A stretch of 7,024 nt of DNA from Campylobacterales bacterium (GCA_027064245.1 JAMOPZ010000428.1:1-7024), one strand, 5' to 3'; counted from the stretch's first letter, positions 1 to 6,823 are shown. Notes: generated from the letters alone by a model not told the origin. Translations and numbers: made by a program.

Positions 1-1404
1 ATGTGTTTTAGCATCAATTAATTTACCCTTATCTTTACCAACAGCAATAATTCTATCTGTTTCTAAAGTTTGTTTATTGATAAGGTACATTTTATTCCAG
101 TTTTTAGATCCACCTAACACACAGTCAGACCAAATCCATGGAGTATTTTTTGAAGTACCAACAAATAGTCCTCCACCTGCAGTTGGAACATGAGCAACAA
201 CATCCCAGTTGCTATCCCAAATTACAACATCACCAACATTCATACTTTGAGTAGCAAATAATTCACCATACTCTTCATTATACCAAGATGAACCTTGACC
301 TGGATGTGGTTTAGTTCCTGGACCTGTATAAACTTTAGCAGCTAATGTTTTTGTTTTAAAGTCAACAATACCCATTACATCACTTCCTTGAGAAGCTTGC
401 ATTAAGTATCTACCTTGCTCTTTACCTTCATTTTCAAAACCATCATGTAAGATTTTACCAATATTTGGAATATCTCCAACGATTGGGAAATTTGGTTTAG
501 AATAATCTACGATATAAACATGTCCAGCATCTTTAAGTGCAAATGCAATATATGGTCCATATGGAGTATCATAAATACCAGCAACTCTTGAAGATCCAAT
601 ATTTCCATCCATATCAATTACACTTGAAGTTGGATATACTTTTAATGGCTCTAAAGTCATAGCATCAAATAATACTGCTCCACCTGGCTCATAGTTTCCA
701 GCCATTAAGTATTTACCATCTGGAGAAACTGCTAATCCTCTTGAAGAAGTACCAATTCTACACTCTGCAATTTTTTGTTGACCTTTTGAAGCCAAATCAT
801 ACATAGTAACTAAACCATCTCTAGAGATAGAGTAAGCATATCTTGGTTGTCTTTTATTTGTAACTGTAACATGCACAGCAAATCCAGCTGGGTGTTTAGA
901 TAAAACTTTACCACTTGTACCATCTATAAAGTCAACTTTTGAAGCATCTCTTTCTGTAACAAAACAGATATCAGTAACTTTTTTTACATCAACAGCATTT
1001 GGATATTTTTTAAGTAATTTAATTCTATCATTGATTTTTGACCATTTTTTCTTTACATTTTCAAGTGTAAGAACCATTTTTTGCTTACCTGTAAAGTTTT
1101 TAAGGTATTTAACCATAGCATCTGCATCAGCTTGACTAAATTCATGTCCTATAGAAACACCTTTTTTAAATGCAGGCATAGCAGTACCAGGTCTTCCACC
1201 TAAAATTGTAGATGCTAACATTTGATCATTTTTATTTCTTAATTTATTTGGTCTTAAATCCGCTCCAACACCACCTTGGTGAGCTGGTCCATGACATCCT
1301 TGACAATCCTTTTCAAATACTGTTGGTGCATCAAATGCTAAAGCACTTGTTGCCATCAAAGTAGTTGCAGTAACTGCACTTAACATTAATTTATTTAATT
1401 TCAT
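1..1404 (-). CDS. nirS: Cytochrome cd1 (NirS/NirN family), 3' end cut by the window edge
   Basis: 468 N-terminal codons are open with no stop, so the last roughly 100 residues lie outside the window. The protein starts with a Sec signal peptide ending near SALA (residues 24-27). A cytochrome c domain follows: CQGCH haem-binding motif at 34-38, likely axial Met76 in AMPAF. From about residue 140 a d1-type beta-propeller begins. His178 (AVHV) aligns with the proximal haem d1 ligand. His320 (LHDG) and His367 (PHPG) align with the two distal-pocket histidines of NirS, which reduces nitrite to nitric oxide in the periplasm. Keeping both supports a catalytic reductase. However, the GSSRV and TAGGGLF stretches recall NirN, the dihydro-haem d1 dehydrogenase, so the symbol is provisional. 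NirF is unlikely because a c-haem domain is present. The ATG at 1404 has an AAGGGGA ribosome-binding site 4 bases upstream. The gene is visibly less AT-rich than its neighbours, as expected for strong expression. It has its own promoter region after a terminator. Confidence 0.85.
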   Translation of the reverse strand, partial: MKLNKLMLSAVTATTLMATSALAFDAPTVFEKDCQGCHGPAHQGGVGADLRPNKLRNKNDQMLASTILGGRPGTAMPAFKKGVSIGHEFSQADADAMVKYLKNFTGKQKMVLTLENVKKKWSKINDRIKLLKKYPNAVDVKKVTDICFVTERDASKVDFIDGTSGKVLSKHPAGFAVHVTVTNKRQPRYAYSISRDGLVTMYDLASKGQQKIAECRIGTSSRGLAVSPDGKYLMAGNYEPGGAVLFDAMTLEPLKVYPTSSVIDMDGNIGSSRVAGIYDTPYGPYIAFALKDAGHVYIVDYSKPNFPIVGDIPNIGKILHDGFENEGKEQGRYLMQASQGSDVMGIVDFKTKTLAAKVYTGPGTKPHPGQGSSWYNEEYGELFATQSMNVGDVVIWDSNWDVVAHVPTAGGGLFVGTSKNTPWIWSDCVLGGSKNWNKMYLINKQTLETDRIIAVGKDKGKLIDAKTH

Positions 1405-1438
1405 ATTTTCCCCTTTTTGTAAAATAAAACTTAGTACA

Positions 1439-1447
1439 ATTATTACA
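1439..1447 (-). promoter_or_regulatory. Candidate extended -10 promoter for the cytochrome cd1 gene
   Basis: On the minus strand this reads TGT followed by AATAAT, an extended -10 element with 5 of 6 matches to TATAAT. It would start transcription about 27 bases before the ATG at 1404. No -35 box is recognisable about 17 bases upstream, which is common in Campylobacterota. The preceding operon is closed by a terminator, so a promoter is needed in about this place. No clear FNR/CRP-type dyad is seen. Confidence 0.4.
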
Positions 1448-1477
1448 TAATTTTCTTAAGTCTTTATTAAAATAGTT

Positions 1478-1514
1478 AAAAAAAAAGGTAAGAATTACGA
1501 AAATTCCCACCTTT
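1478..1514 (-). terminator. Intrinsic terminator of the hslU-to-hisB gene group
   Basis: On the minus strand the arms 1514-1502 and 1496-1484 form a 13-pair stem (11 Watson-Crick pairs and two G-U wobbles) around a 5-base loop TTCGT. A run of nine T (1486-1478) follows immediately, overlapping the last three stem bases. This is a textbook rho-independent terminator. It lies 92 bases after the hisB stop and ahead of the cd1 promoter, so it separates the two transcription units. On the plus strand the hairpin is not directly followed by T, so it is directional. Confidence 0.85.
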
Positions 1515-1605
1515 GAAACATTTTTTTATTTAGTTTATAAAATAACTTTATTTTTTTATATATTTATACTCAAATTATAAAATTATTTTATATTATATAT
1601 CTATT
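1515..1605. other. Extremely AT-rich spacer between hisB and its terminator
   Basis: About 90 bases made almost only of A and T, with no open frame or hairpin of note. It includes a pure A/T inverted repeat at 1576-1592 (two 8-base arms around one T). This is probably untranslated 3' sequence. I see no function beyond that. Confidence 0.4.
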
Positions 1606-2178
1606 TTATAAGCTACCTTTTGTACTTGGTATCCCTAATTTTTTATTTTCTATTAATGCTCTTCTTAAAGCTACTGCAAAAGCTTTAAATGTAGCTTCTA
1701 TAATATGATGTTTATTTGTTCCTCTATCAAAAATAATATGACAAGTAATACCAAAGTTTATACAAAGTGCATAAAAAAACTCCTCTATAAGCTCTACATC
1801 AAAATTACCAACTTTTCCATCTAAGCTTACATTATAAACTAAATATGGTCTATTGCTTAAATCAAGTGCACAAGTAACACTAGCTTCATCCATAACAACT
1901 GTAGCATTGCCATATCTTTCAACATTTTTAATAGGAAAAATCTCATCTTTTAAAAGCTTACCTATTACTATACCACAATCTTCTACACTATGATGATCAT
2001 CTACATAAGTATCCCCATCACATTTAATATCTATATCAATTCCACTATGTTTACTAAAAGCTTCTAACATATGATCAAAAAAGCCAATACCTGTATCTAT
2101 ACTATAGTCACCTACTCCATTTTTTTCAACACTACAATTTATATTGGTTTCTCTTGTTTCTCTTGATAATTTTGTCAT
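1606..2178 (-). CDS. hisB: Imidazoleglycerol-phosphate dehydratase
   Basis: HisB removes water from imidazole glycerol phosphate to give imidazole acetol phosphate, the sixth step of histidine synthesis, in the cytoplasm. The 190-residue length fits the monofunctional enzyme, with no fused histidinol-phosphatase domain. The two half-repeats of the fold each carry the di-manganese signature: DDHHSVED with His62, His63 and Glu66, and KHHIIEA with His157, His158 and Glu161. GFFDHM (His36) and the ending LGIPSTKGSL are also typical of the family. The ATG at 2178 has AAGGA 8 bases upstream (2187-2191). The rlpA stop lies only 14 bases away, so the two genes are surely cotranscribed. No other his gene is in view, consistent with the scattered his genes of Campylobacterota. 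It is the last gene before the terminator. Confidence 0.97.
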   Translation of the reverse strand: MTKLSRETRETNINCSVEKNGVGDYSIDTGIGFFDHMLEAFSKHSGIDIDIKCDGDTYVDDHHSVEDCGIVIGKLLKDEIFPIKNVERYGNATVVMDEASVTCALDLSNRPYLVYNVSLDGKVGNFDVELIEEFFYALCINFGITCHIIFDRGTNKHHIIEATFKAFAVALRRALIENKKLGIPSTKGSL

Positions 2179-2192
2179 AATTATTATCCTTT

Positions 2193-2999
2193 TTATTGTG
2201 CTATTATCATAGCACCTATTAAATTATTTTCATCTTTAAAATCTCTAGCTTCTGCTTCACTTCTAAATCCACTTATCCATACTCTTTTTACTTTTCCACC
2301 TCTAAAAATACCATCTTTTAAGATCACTTTATGATTATCATCTAAAATCATCTCAAATCTTTGTTTTGTTATTTTTGCACCAGCAATTCTACTAAAAACA
2401 CCAACTTGAATATAATAATTTGATATAGTTTGTACTTCATCTTTTTCTTGTGCGGTTGTTGCTATTTTACCATTAAATCCAAGTACAGTTAATCTTACAT
2501 GAGCTGTACCTTTTTTTACCATATCTATTTTATGTGCTGCTGCATTTGATAGATCTATAATTCTACCTGTTACAAAAGGACCTCTATCATTTATCCTTAC
2601 TACTGTACTTTTACCATTATCAAGATTATCGACTTTTACTACAGTATTCATAGGAAGAGTTTTACTAGCTGCTGTCATGGCATACATATTATATATTTCT
2701 CCATTGCTTGTTTTTTTAGCATGAAAATTTGGTCCATACCAAGATGCTATTCCTCTAAAAGTATCACCAATATGTGCATATGTAGGATAATATCTTTTCC
2801 CAAGAACAGTATATGGTCTCATAGTAGCCCTATGCATAGCTTTACTATTTTTCATATGTGTTGGTATATTTTTATTATATGATTTTGAACTACTATTAGA
2901 AGATCCATATGGGATATAACTACTTTTATATACTGATCCACATCCAGTTAAAATAAATCCTATACCTATAGCAAAATAAAATTTAGTACTTAATAACAA
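2193..2999 (-). CDS. rlpA: RlpA-type septal ring lytic transglycosylase (lipoprotein with SPOR domain)
   Basis: RlpA is an outer-membrane lipoprotein that, in the best-studied homologue, cleaves glycan strands stripped of stem peptides during daughter-cell separation. The 268-residue protein starts with a lipoprotein signal peptide whose lipobox LTGC puts the lipidated Cys at 20. A Ser/Asn-rich linker follows. The double-psi beta-barrel domain (about 80-175) has GIASWYGP at 83-90, NGE with Glu101, NDRGPF with Asp138, and RIIDLS. A C-terminal SPOR domain (about 194-266, starting YYIQVGVF) should bind denuded septal glycans. The residue matching the important His of Pseudomonas RlpA is Ser112 (TAASKTLP). 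The start is TTG at 2999: AGGAG lies 6 bases upstream, and no ATG exists before the lipobox. It overlaps the end of the mltD-like gene by 17 bases, pointing to translational coupling. Confidence 0.93.
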   Translation of the reverse strand: MLLSTKFYFAIGIGFILTGCGSVYKSSYIPYGSSNSSSKSYNKNIPTHMKNSKAMHRATMRPYTVLGKRYYPTYAHIGDTFRGIASWYGPNFHAKKTSNGEIYNMYAMTAASKTLPMNTVVKVDNLDNGKSTVVRINDRGPFVTGRIIDLSNAAAHKIDMVKKGTAHVRLTVLGFNGKIATTAQEKDEVQTISNYYIQVGVFSRIAGAKITKQRFEMILDDNHKVILKDGIFRGGKVKRVWISGFRSEAEARDFKDENNLIGAMIIAQ

Positions 3000-4362
3000 G
3001 TTTTTCTCCTATTTTTATTGATGATGTTGTTAAATTATTATCTAACATAAGTTTTTTTACTGCAATTTTATATTTTTTGGCAATTTTACTTAAATTATCA
3101 CCACTTTGAATTATATATACACTTTTATTTGTTTTTATCATATTATAATTAGGAATAATAAGCTCCTGACCTACTTTAAGCATATTTGACTTAAGATTAT
3201 TATATTTTTTAATAAGTTGATATTTTGTACCATAAACCGATGCTATTTTACTCAAAGTATCGCCTGATTTTACTATATATGATTTAAAAATTGTTTTATT
3301 TAAAAGTTGTTTTTTTGCATTATATCGTGCAAGTTTTGAATATGGTATATATATAGTATATGATTCTTTTTTTAAAGGTATAATATTTTTTCTAATATGT
3401 AGATTTAAAGCCTCTAACTTATCAAGATTCAATCCTATAATTTGTGCTAAAGTACTAAGACGAACACCACCTTTTACTTTTATTTTAGCTATAGGATCAC
3501 TAATTCCTCTATTTAAAAGATGTAAATTTTCATCTTTTAATAAAAAATCTTCATTATTCATAATAGCTAAAGTTATAATTTTACGCAAATATTTTCTACT
3601 TTCGTTTGGAATATATTGTCTTTTTACTATTGTTTGTACAGTTAATAATCTATTTATATCTAAATTATATTTCCAATGTCTTACTTTTTTATACACTGTT
3701 TTTAGTTTTGAAAATGATACTTTCTTATGCTGATATTGGCTAATAATAGACCTAAAATTTAAAATCTTTTTATCTTTTTTACATTGTTTATACCCAACAT
3801 CTTCACAATACATATCAATTTTAGCTCTACAAAGTCCCTCTATTAATCTTCCTGAACCACAATTGTATGCAATAGCTGCTAAATACCACTTACCAAATCT
3901 TTTATGAAGTTGATTTAAGTATTTTGCTGCTGCTTGTGTTGATTTTATAATATCCATTCTCTCATCAATATAACTATCTTTTTCAAGACCATAAAAAACA
4001 GCTGTTTTTGGCATAAATTGCCATAATCCTTTTGCTTTTTTATTTGAATGGGCATTTAAAATAAAATTTGACTCAGCCATAACCATATATAAAAAAGCTG
4101 ATGGTATATTATTTTCTTTTAAAACTTTTTTAATTTGAGGAATGAAAAGATATGCATCGTTGAGTTTTTGAGTATATTTTTTTTGAGTATGTTTAAGATA
4201 TTTTTGAATATCTTTTTGTAAAGCATAATCTGTAAGATATGTCTGATCTATATCAAACTCTCTTAATATTTTTAAATCATTATTTATAAATGGAGTCCCC
4301 ACTAACATAGCCTGCACAGATGAAAATATCAAGACAAGATATAAAATAACTTTAAAATACAA
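2983..4362 (-). CDS. mltD: MltD-like membrane-bound lytic murein transglycosylase with LysM repeats
   Basis: This periplasmic enzyme cleaves the MurNAc-GlcNAc bond of peptidoglycan, leaving 1,6-anhydro ends. A signal peptide (about 1-18, ending SVQA) is not followed by a lipobox Cys, so it looks secreted or peripherally attached rather than a lipoprotein. The SLT domain (about 80-175) shows the family 1 motifs: AESNF with catalytic Glu97, GLWQFMP at 112-118 and AYNCGSGR at 165-172. A middle region around 293-340 looks like a degenerate LysM. Two clear LysM domains follow at about 362-404 (YIVKSGDTL) and 416-457 (YIIQSGDNL), which bind glycan. An odd insert after the SLT core holds Cys178, Cys186 and Cys194 at regular 8-residue steps. 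The start is TTG at 4362, with AAGGA at 4371-4375 overlapping the tatD stop 8 bases away. The 459-residue length is typical of MltD. Its overlap with rlpA links two murein enzymes. Confidence 0.92.
   Translation of the reverse strand: MYFKVILYLVLIFSSVQAMLVGTPFINNDLKILREFDIDQTYLTDYALQKDIQKYLKHTQKKYTQKLNDAYLFIPQIKKVLKENNIPSAFLYMVMAESNFILNAHSNKKAKGLWQFMPKTAVFYGLEKDSYIDERMDIIKSTQAAAKYLNQLHKRFGKWYLAAIAYNCGSGRLIEGLCRAKIDMYCEDVGYKQCKKDKKILNFRSIISQYQHKKVSFSKLKTVYKKVRHWKYNLDINRLLTVQTIVKRQYIPNESRKYLRKIITLAIMNNEDFLLKDENLHLLNRGISDPIAKIKVKGGVRLSTLAQIIGLNLDKLEALNLHIRKNIIPLKKESYTIYIPYSKLARYNAKKQLLNKTIFKSYIVKSGDTLSKIASVYGTKYQLIKKYNNLKSNMLKVGQELIIPNYNMIKTNKSVYIIQSGDNLSKIAKKYKIAVKKLMLDNNLTTSSIKIGEKLVIKY
3006..3010 (-). 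promoter_or_regulatory. Ribosome-binding site that fixes the TTG start of rlpA
   Basis: AGGAG on the minus strand, 6 bases before TTG at 2999 and inside the last codons of the mltD-like gene. It is among the strongest Shine-Dalgarno matches in the window and supports the TTG start within the 17-base overlap. Confidence 0.75.
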
Positions 4363-4370
4363 AAGAACTA

Positions 4371-4375
4371 TCCTT
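4371..4375 (-). promoter_or_regulatory. Ribosome-binding site that fixes the TTG start of the mltD-like gene
   Basis: AAGGA on the minus strand, 8 bases before TTG at 4362. It overlaps the TAA stop of tatD (4374-4376), so ribosomes ending tatD stop directly on it. This supports the TTG, which also gives a proper signal peptide. The next in-frame ATG, at codon 19, would remove it. Confidence 0.7.
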
Positions 4376-5147
4376 AAATATTAAACAATCTATTTGCATT
4401 TTTTGTTGTAAAATCTTCCACAATTTCTGTAGATATATTTAAAATTTGTGATATTTTTTCTACTACAAGTTTTGTATATTTTGGTTCATTTCGTGTTCCT
4501 CTATATGGATGAGGAGTAAGATATGGACCATCAGTTTCTACAATAATTTTATCTTTTGGAATTTTAGGTAAAATATCTACTAATTTTTTAGCATTTTTAA
4601 AAGTAACTACTCCACCTATACCAAAATAAAAATTTTCTTCACAAAGATCAAGTAGATATTCACTAGCATTAAAACAATGCAATACGCCACCTACTTCACT
4701 AGCTTTATAATCTAAAAGTATTTTTTTACTATCATTTGAGGCATCTCGAATATGAATAATTAAAGGCTTCTTTACTTTTTTAGCAAACTCTATTTGCTTT
4801 ATAAAAATATCTTTTTGAAGTGCTATATTTTTAGCTTTTTCCTCTTCATCATCAGGTAGTCTATAATAATCAAGTCCACACTCACCTATAGCTACACATT
4901 TTGGGTGTTCTATATGTTTTTCAAATAGTTTTATATCAAAATTCTCACAATCATAAGGGTGCACACCAATAGCAAAAAAAACCTCATCATACCTTTGACT
5001 AATCTCTATAGCTCTTAACAGATCTTTTGGATCTGCACCTGGAATAATAAACTTCTTTATCCCACTATCTAAAGCATGACAAATTACATCTTCAAGATCA
5101 TCTTTATATTGAATATTATCAAGATGAATATGAGTATCTATTATTAT
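4374..5147 (-). CDS. tatD: TatD-family metal-dependent hydrolase, apparent ATA start
   Basis: TatD proteins are cytoplasmic TIM-barrel metalloenzymes with 3'-5' DNase or RNase activity in characterised members. Read from ATA at 5147, the protein is 257 residues, the normal family length. All metal ligands are present: His6 and His8 (DTHIHLD), Glu89 (GECGLDYY), His132 (IIHIRD), His157 (LHCFNAS) and Asp206 (ETDGPYLTPHPYRG). The frame holds no ATG, GTG, TTG or CTG between the upstream in-frame stop and these motifs. The first usual start, GTG at 4964, would delete 61 residues, including the HxH metal site, and lacks family support. ATA at 5147 gives MIIDTHIHLD, just like family N-termini. It has AAGGA 7 bases upstream and overlaps the stop of the preceding gene by four bases (ATAA). 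A G-to-A change from a classical ATGA overlap, a sequence error, or a frameshift from the upstream gene are alternatives. The product is certain; the start is not. Confidence 0.9.
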   Translation of the reverse strand: MIIDTHIHLDNIQYKDDLEDVICHALDSGIKKFIIPGADPKDLLRAIEISQRYDEVFFAIGVHPYDCENFDIKLFEKHIEHPKCVAIGECGLDYYRLPDDEEEKAKNIALQKDIFIKQIEFAKKVKKPLIIHIRDASNDSKKILLDYKASEVGGVLHCFNASEYLLDLCEENFYFGIGGVVTFKNAKKLVDILPKIPKDKIIVETDGPYLTPHPYRGTRNEPKYTKLVVEKISQILNISTEIVEDFTTKNANRLFNI

Positions 5148-5437
5148 GATGATATCCTTTTTTTAATTTCATCTAAAAGTGCAGGTAATTGATCTATATT
5201 TTCTCTTTTTATCCAAGCTGTTATACCAAAATTTTTAAAAGCATCATAATCACTTTGCTCATCAATTATTGCAACAGATGTAAATTTTTCTTTACAAATA
5301 TCATGTTTTTTCTCTTCATAATCAAATATACTATTAATATCTAAAATGACAACATCTGCATCCCCATCACACCCACTATGGAAAAAACATATCTCATACC
5401 CTGTTGCTTCTACATCTTCAAAACTTGTAATTTTCAT
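5144..5437 (-). CDS. Small degenerate receiver-like (CheY-fold) protein, function unknown
   Basis: I do not recognise this 97-residue protein as a named gene. Its layout recalls the second half of a response-regulator receiver. There is a hydrophobic strand ending in an acid (DVVILDIN, Asp33, like the phosphorylated Asp), a strand FTSVAIID (Thr53/Ser54), a helix DYDAFKNFG, then ITAWIKREN with Lys77 where receivers have the conserved Lys before Pro, and an amphipathic C-terminal helix. It is about 20-25 residues shorter than a true receiver. The first helix is almost gone, the acidic pair after strand 1 is uncertain (Glu7/Asp8), and the Lys-Pro motif is not kept. A pseudo-receiver is therefore more likely than a working phospho-switch. 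Cys17, Cys23 and Cys48 are present. The ATG at 5437 has GGAG 7 bases upstream. The gene lies 57 bases after hslU and overlaps tatD by 4 bases, so it is cotranscribed with tatD. Confidence 0.75.
   Translation of the reverse strand: MKITSFEDVEATGYEICFFHSGCDGDADVVILDINSIFDYEEKKHDICKEKFTSVAIIDEQSDYDAFKNFGITAWIKRENIDQLPALLDEIKKRISS
5155..5159 (-). promoter_or_regulatory. Ribosome-binding site pointing to the non-AUG tatD start
   Basis: AAGGA on the minus strand, within the last codons of the receiver-like gene, 7 bases before ATA at 5147. The spacing matches that of the other ribosome-binding sites here (6-8 bases for the tatD-mltD-rlpA-hisB group). It suggests coupled re-initiation at ATA. A run of seven A (5158-5164) overlaps it, so slippage cannot be excluded. 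Confidence 0.55.
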
Positions 5438-5465
5438 TTTTTATCTCCGAAAAATTATATTATGC

Positions 5466-5484
5466 TAGATTTTAACTAAATCTA
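5466..5484. repeat. Short inverted repeat between hslU and the receiver-like gene
   Basis: Two perfect 7-base arms (TAGATTT and AAATCTA) flank a 5-base loop in the 57-base gap after the hslU stop. On the minus strand a five-T run lies about ten bases further on rather than directly after the stem. It could be a weak attenuator or an mRNA-stability element. A 7-pair, A/T-rich stem is weak evidence. Confidence 0.3.
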
Positions 5485-5494
5485 TCTTATGTAT

Positions 5495-6823
5495 TTATAA
5501 AATATATCTAGCTGTATCTTCATTTTTTACTATATTATTGAGTTTTTCCTCTACTAAATCTTTTGTTACTGTTATTGTATCATCTTTATGTTCATCTGCT
5601 TCAAAGCTAATATCCTCTAAAACTTTTTCAATAACTGTATGCAACCTTCTAGCACCTATATCCTCTGCCTTTTCATTTGCACTAACACTTAAAGATGCAA
5701 ATGATCGTATAGCTTCATCATCAAATTCTAAATTCACACCCTCTACACCTAAAAGTGCTTTATATTGACGAAGAAGAGAATTTTTTGTATTTGTAAGTAT
5801 CTTATAAAGGTCATCTTCATTTAAAGGATTTAATTCAACCCTAAGTGGAAAACGACCTTGAAGTTCAGGAAGTAAATCACTAGGTTTACTCACATGAAAA
5901 GCACCAGCTGCTATAAAAAGTATATGATCTGTTTTTATTTGTCCATATTTTGTATGTACACTACTACCCTCTACTATAGGTAGCAGATCTCGCTGAACAC
6001 CCTCTTTAGAAGGATCTTGATTTTTATTTGATCCACCAGTTGCAATTTTATCTATCTCATCTAAAAAGATTATTCCACCATTTTCACATCTTTTTACAGT
6101 TTCATTTGCAATATACTCTTTATCTATTAGATTATCACTTGCTACATTTCTTAACAGTTTTTTTGCTTGTGCTATTGTAACCTCTTTTTTGATCTTCTCT
6201 TTACCCATTTTTCCTATCATACTATTTATTGATTCACTAATAGCATTCATATCCATAGGAAGATTTGAATCTACTATTTCTACATGTGTTTTTTTAGGTA
6301 ATTCTATAGTGATCATTTTATCATCCATTGTGCCACTTAAAACTTTTTCTTCCATCATATTATATGTTTTTATAAATGATTCTTTTGCATTAGCACTTGC
6401 AGTTTCAGGAAGTGGAGGAACTAAAATCTCTACAATTTGTCTTATAACTTCATCATCAATAGAACTTTGAATTTTTTGTTCATACTCTTTTTGTACCAAA
6501 TTATGAGCTTCATGAGCCAAATCTTTTACCATAGATTCAACCTCTCTACCTACATATCCAACTTCAGTATATTTACTAGCTTCTACTTTTACAAAAGGTA
6601 AATTCATCATCTTTGCCATTCTTCTTGCAATCTCTGTTTTACCAACTCCTGTACTACCTATCATTAAAATATTTTTTGGCATAATCTCTTCTTGAAGCTC
6701 TTTATCTAACTGCATTCTTCTATATCTGTTTCTTAATGCTATTGCTATAGTTTTTTTAGCTTCTTTTTGACCTATTATATAATCATCCAAATAAGCAACT
6801 ATTTGCTTAGGTGTCATATCCAT
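5495..6823 (-). CDS. hslU: ATP-dependent protease ATPase subunit HslU (ClpY)
   Basis: HslU is the hexameric AAA+ unfoldase that feeds proteins into the HslV peptidase in the cytoplasm. The 442-residue length matches the family (443 in E. coli). Visible motifs: N-terminal IVAYLDDYIIGQ; Walker A GSTGVGKTE at 56-64, with Ser57 where E. coli has Pro; the pore loop GYVG at 89-92 that grips substrate; the less conserved intermediate (I) domain at roughly 110-230; Walker B IIFLDEID at 251-258; arginine-finger region ELQGRFP (Arg324); sensor 2 GARR at 390-393; and a C-terminal tail ending ARYIL, which in HslU inserts into HslV to activate it. The intact tail implies a working HslV partner somewhere. 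The ATG at 6823 has GAGG 7 bases upstream. hslV usually lies directly upstream, but here the preceding frame is an unrelated gene end. Nothing suggests decay. Confidence 0.97.
   Translation of the reverse strand: MDMTPKQIVAYLDDYIIGQKEAKKTIAIALRNRYRRMQLDKELQEEIMPKNILMIGSTGVGKTEIARRMAKMMNLPFVKVEASKYTEVGYVGREVESMVKDLAHEAHNLVQKEYEQKIQSSIDDEVIRQIVEILVPPLPETASANAKESFIKTYNMMEEKVLSGTMDDKMITIELPKKTHVEIVDSNLPMDMNAISESINSMIGKMGKEKIKKEVTIAQAKKLLRNVASDNLIDKEYIANETVKRCENGGIIFLDEIDKIATGGSNKNQDPSKEGVQRDLLPIVEGSSVHTKYGQIKTDHILFIAAGAFHVSKPSDLLPELQGRFPLRVELNPLNEDDLYKILTNTKNSLLRQYKALLGVEGVNLEFDDEAIRSFASLSVSANEKAEDIGARRLHTVIEKVLEDISFEADEHKDDTITVTKDLVEEKLNNIVKNEDTARYIL

Noticed and set aside
1463..1482. Possible CRP/FNR-type dyad (TTAAC-N4-TTAAT, 1464-1477) before the cd1 gene
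   Set aside because: Several mismatches to the known consensus, in DNA so AT-rich that such half-sites arise by chance; it also abuts the terminator T run.
1576..1592. Inverted repeat of 8-base arms as an operator or second terminator
   Set aside because: Pure A/T arms with a one-base centre cannot form a stable RNA hairpin; likely chance in an almost GC-free stretch.
4374..4964. tatD as a 196-residue protein starting at GTG 4964
   Set aside because: This would remove the HxH metal ligands and a quarter of the barrel, while the same frame continues upstream with perfect family sequence to 5147.
5454..5459. Perfect TATAAT on the minus strand before the receiver-like gene
   Set aside because: It lies only 16 bases before the ATG, so transcription would start at about the ribosome-binding site; no -35 box, and the surrounding DNA is very AT-rich.
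5538..5768. Plus-strand open frame of 76 codons
   Set aside because: It lies entirely inside hslU on the opposite strand; Ser/Phe-rich shadow composition, no family features.
6189..6470. Plus-strand open frame of 93 codons
   Set aside because: Opposite-strand shadow of the hslU intermediate domain; hydrophobic composition follows from complementing AT-rich codons.
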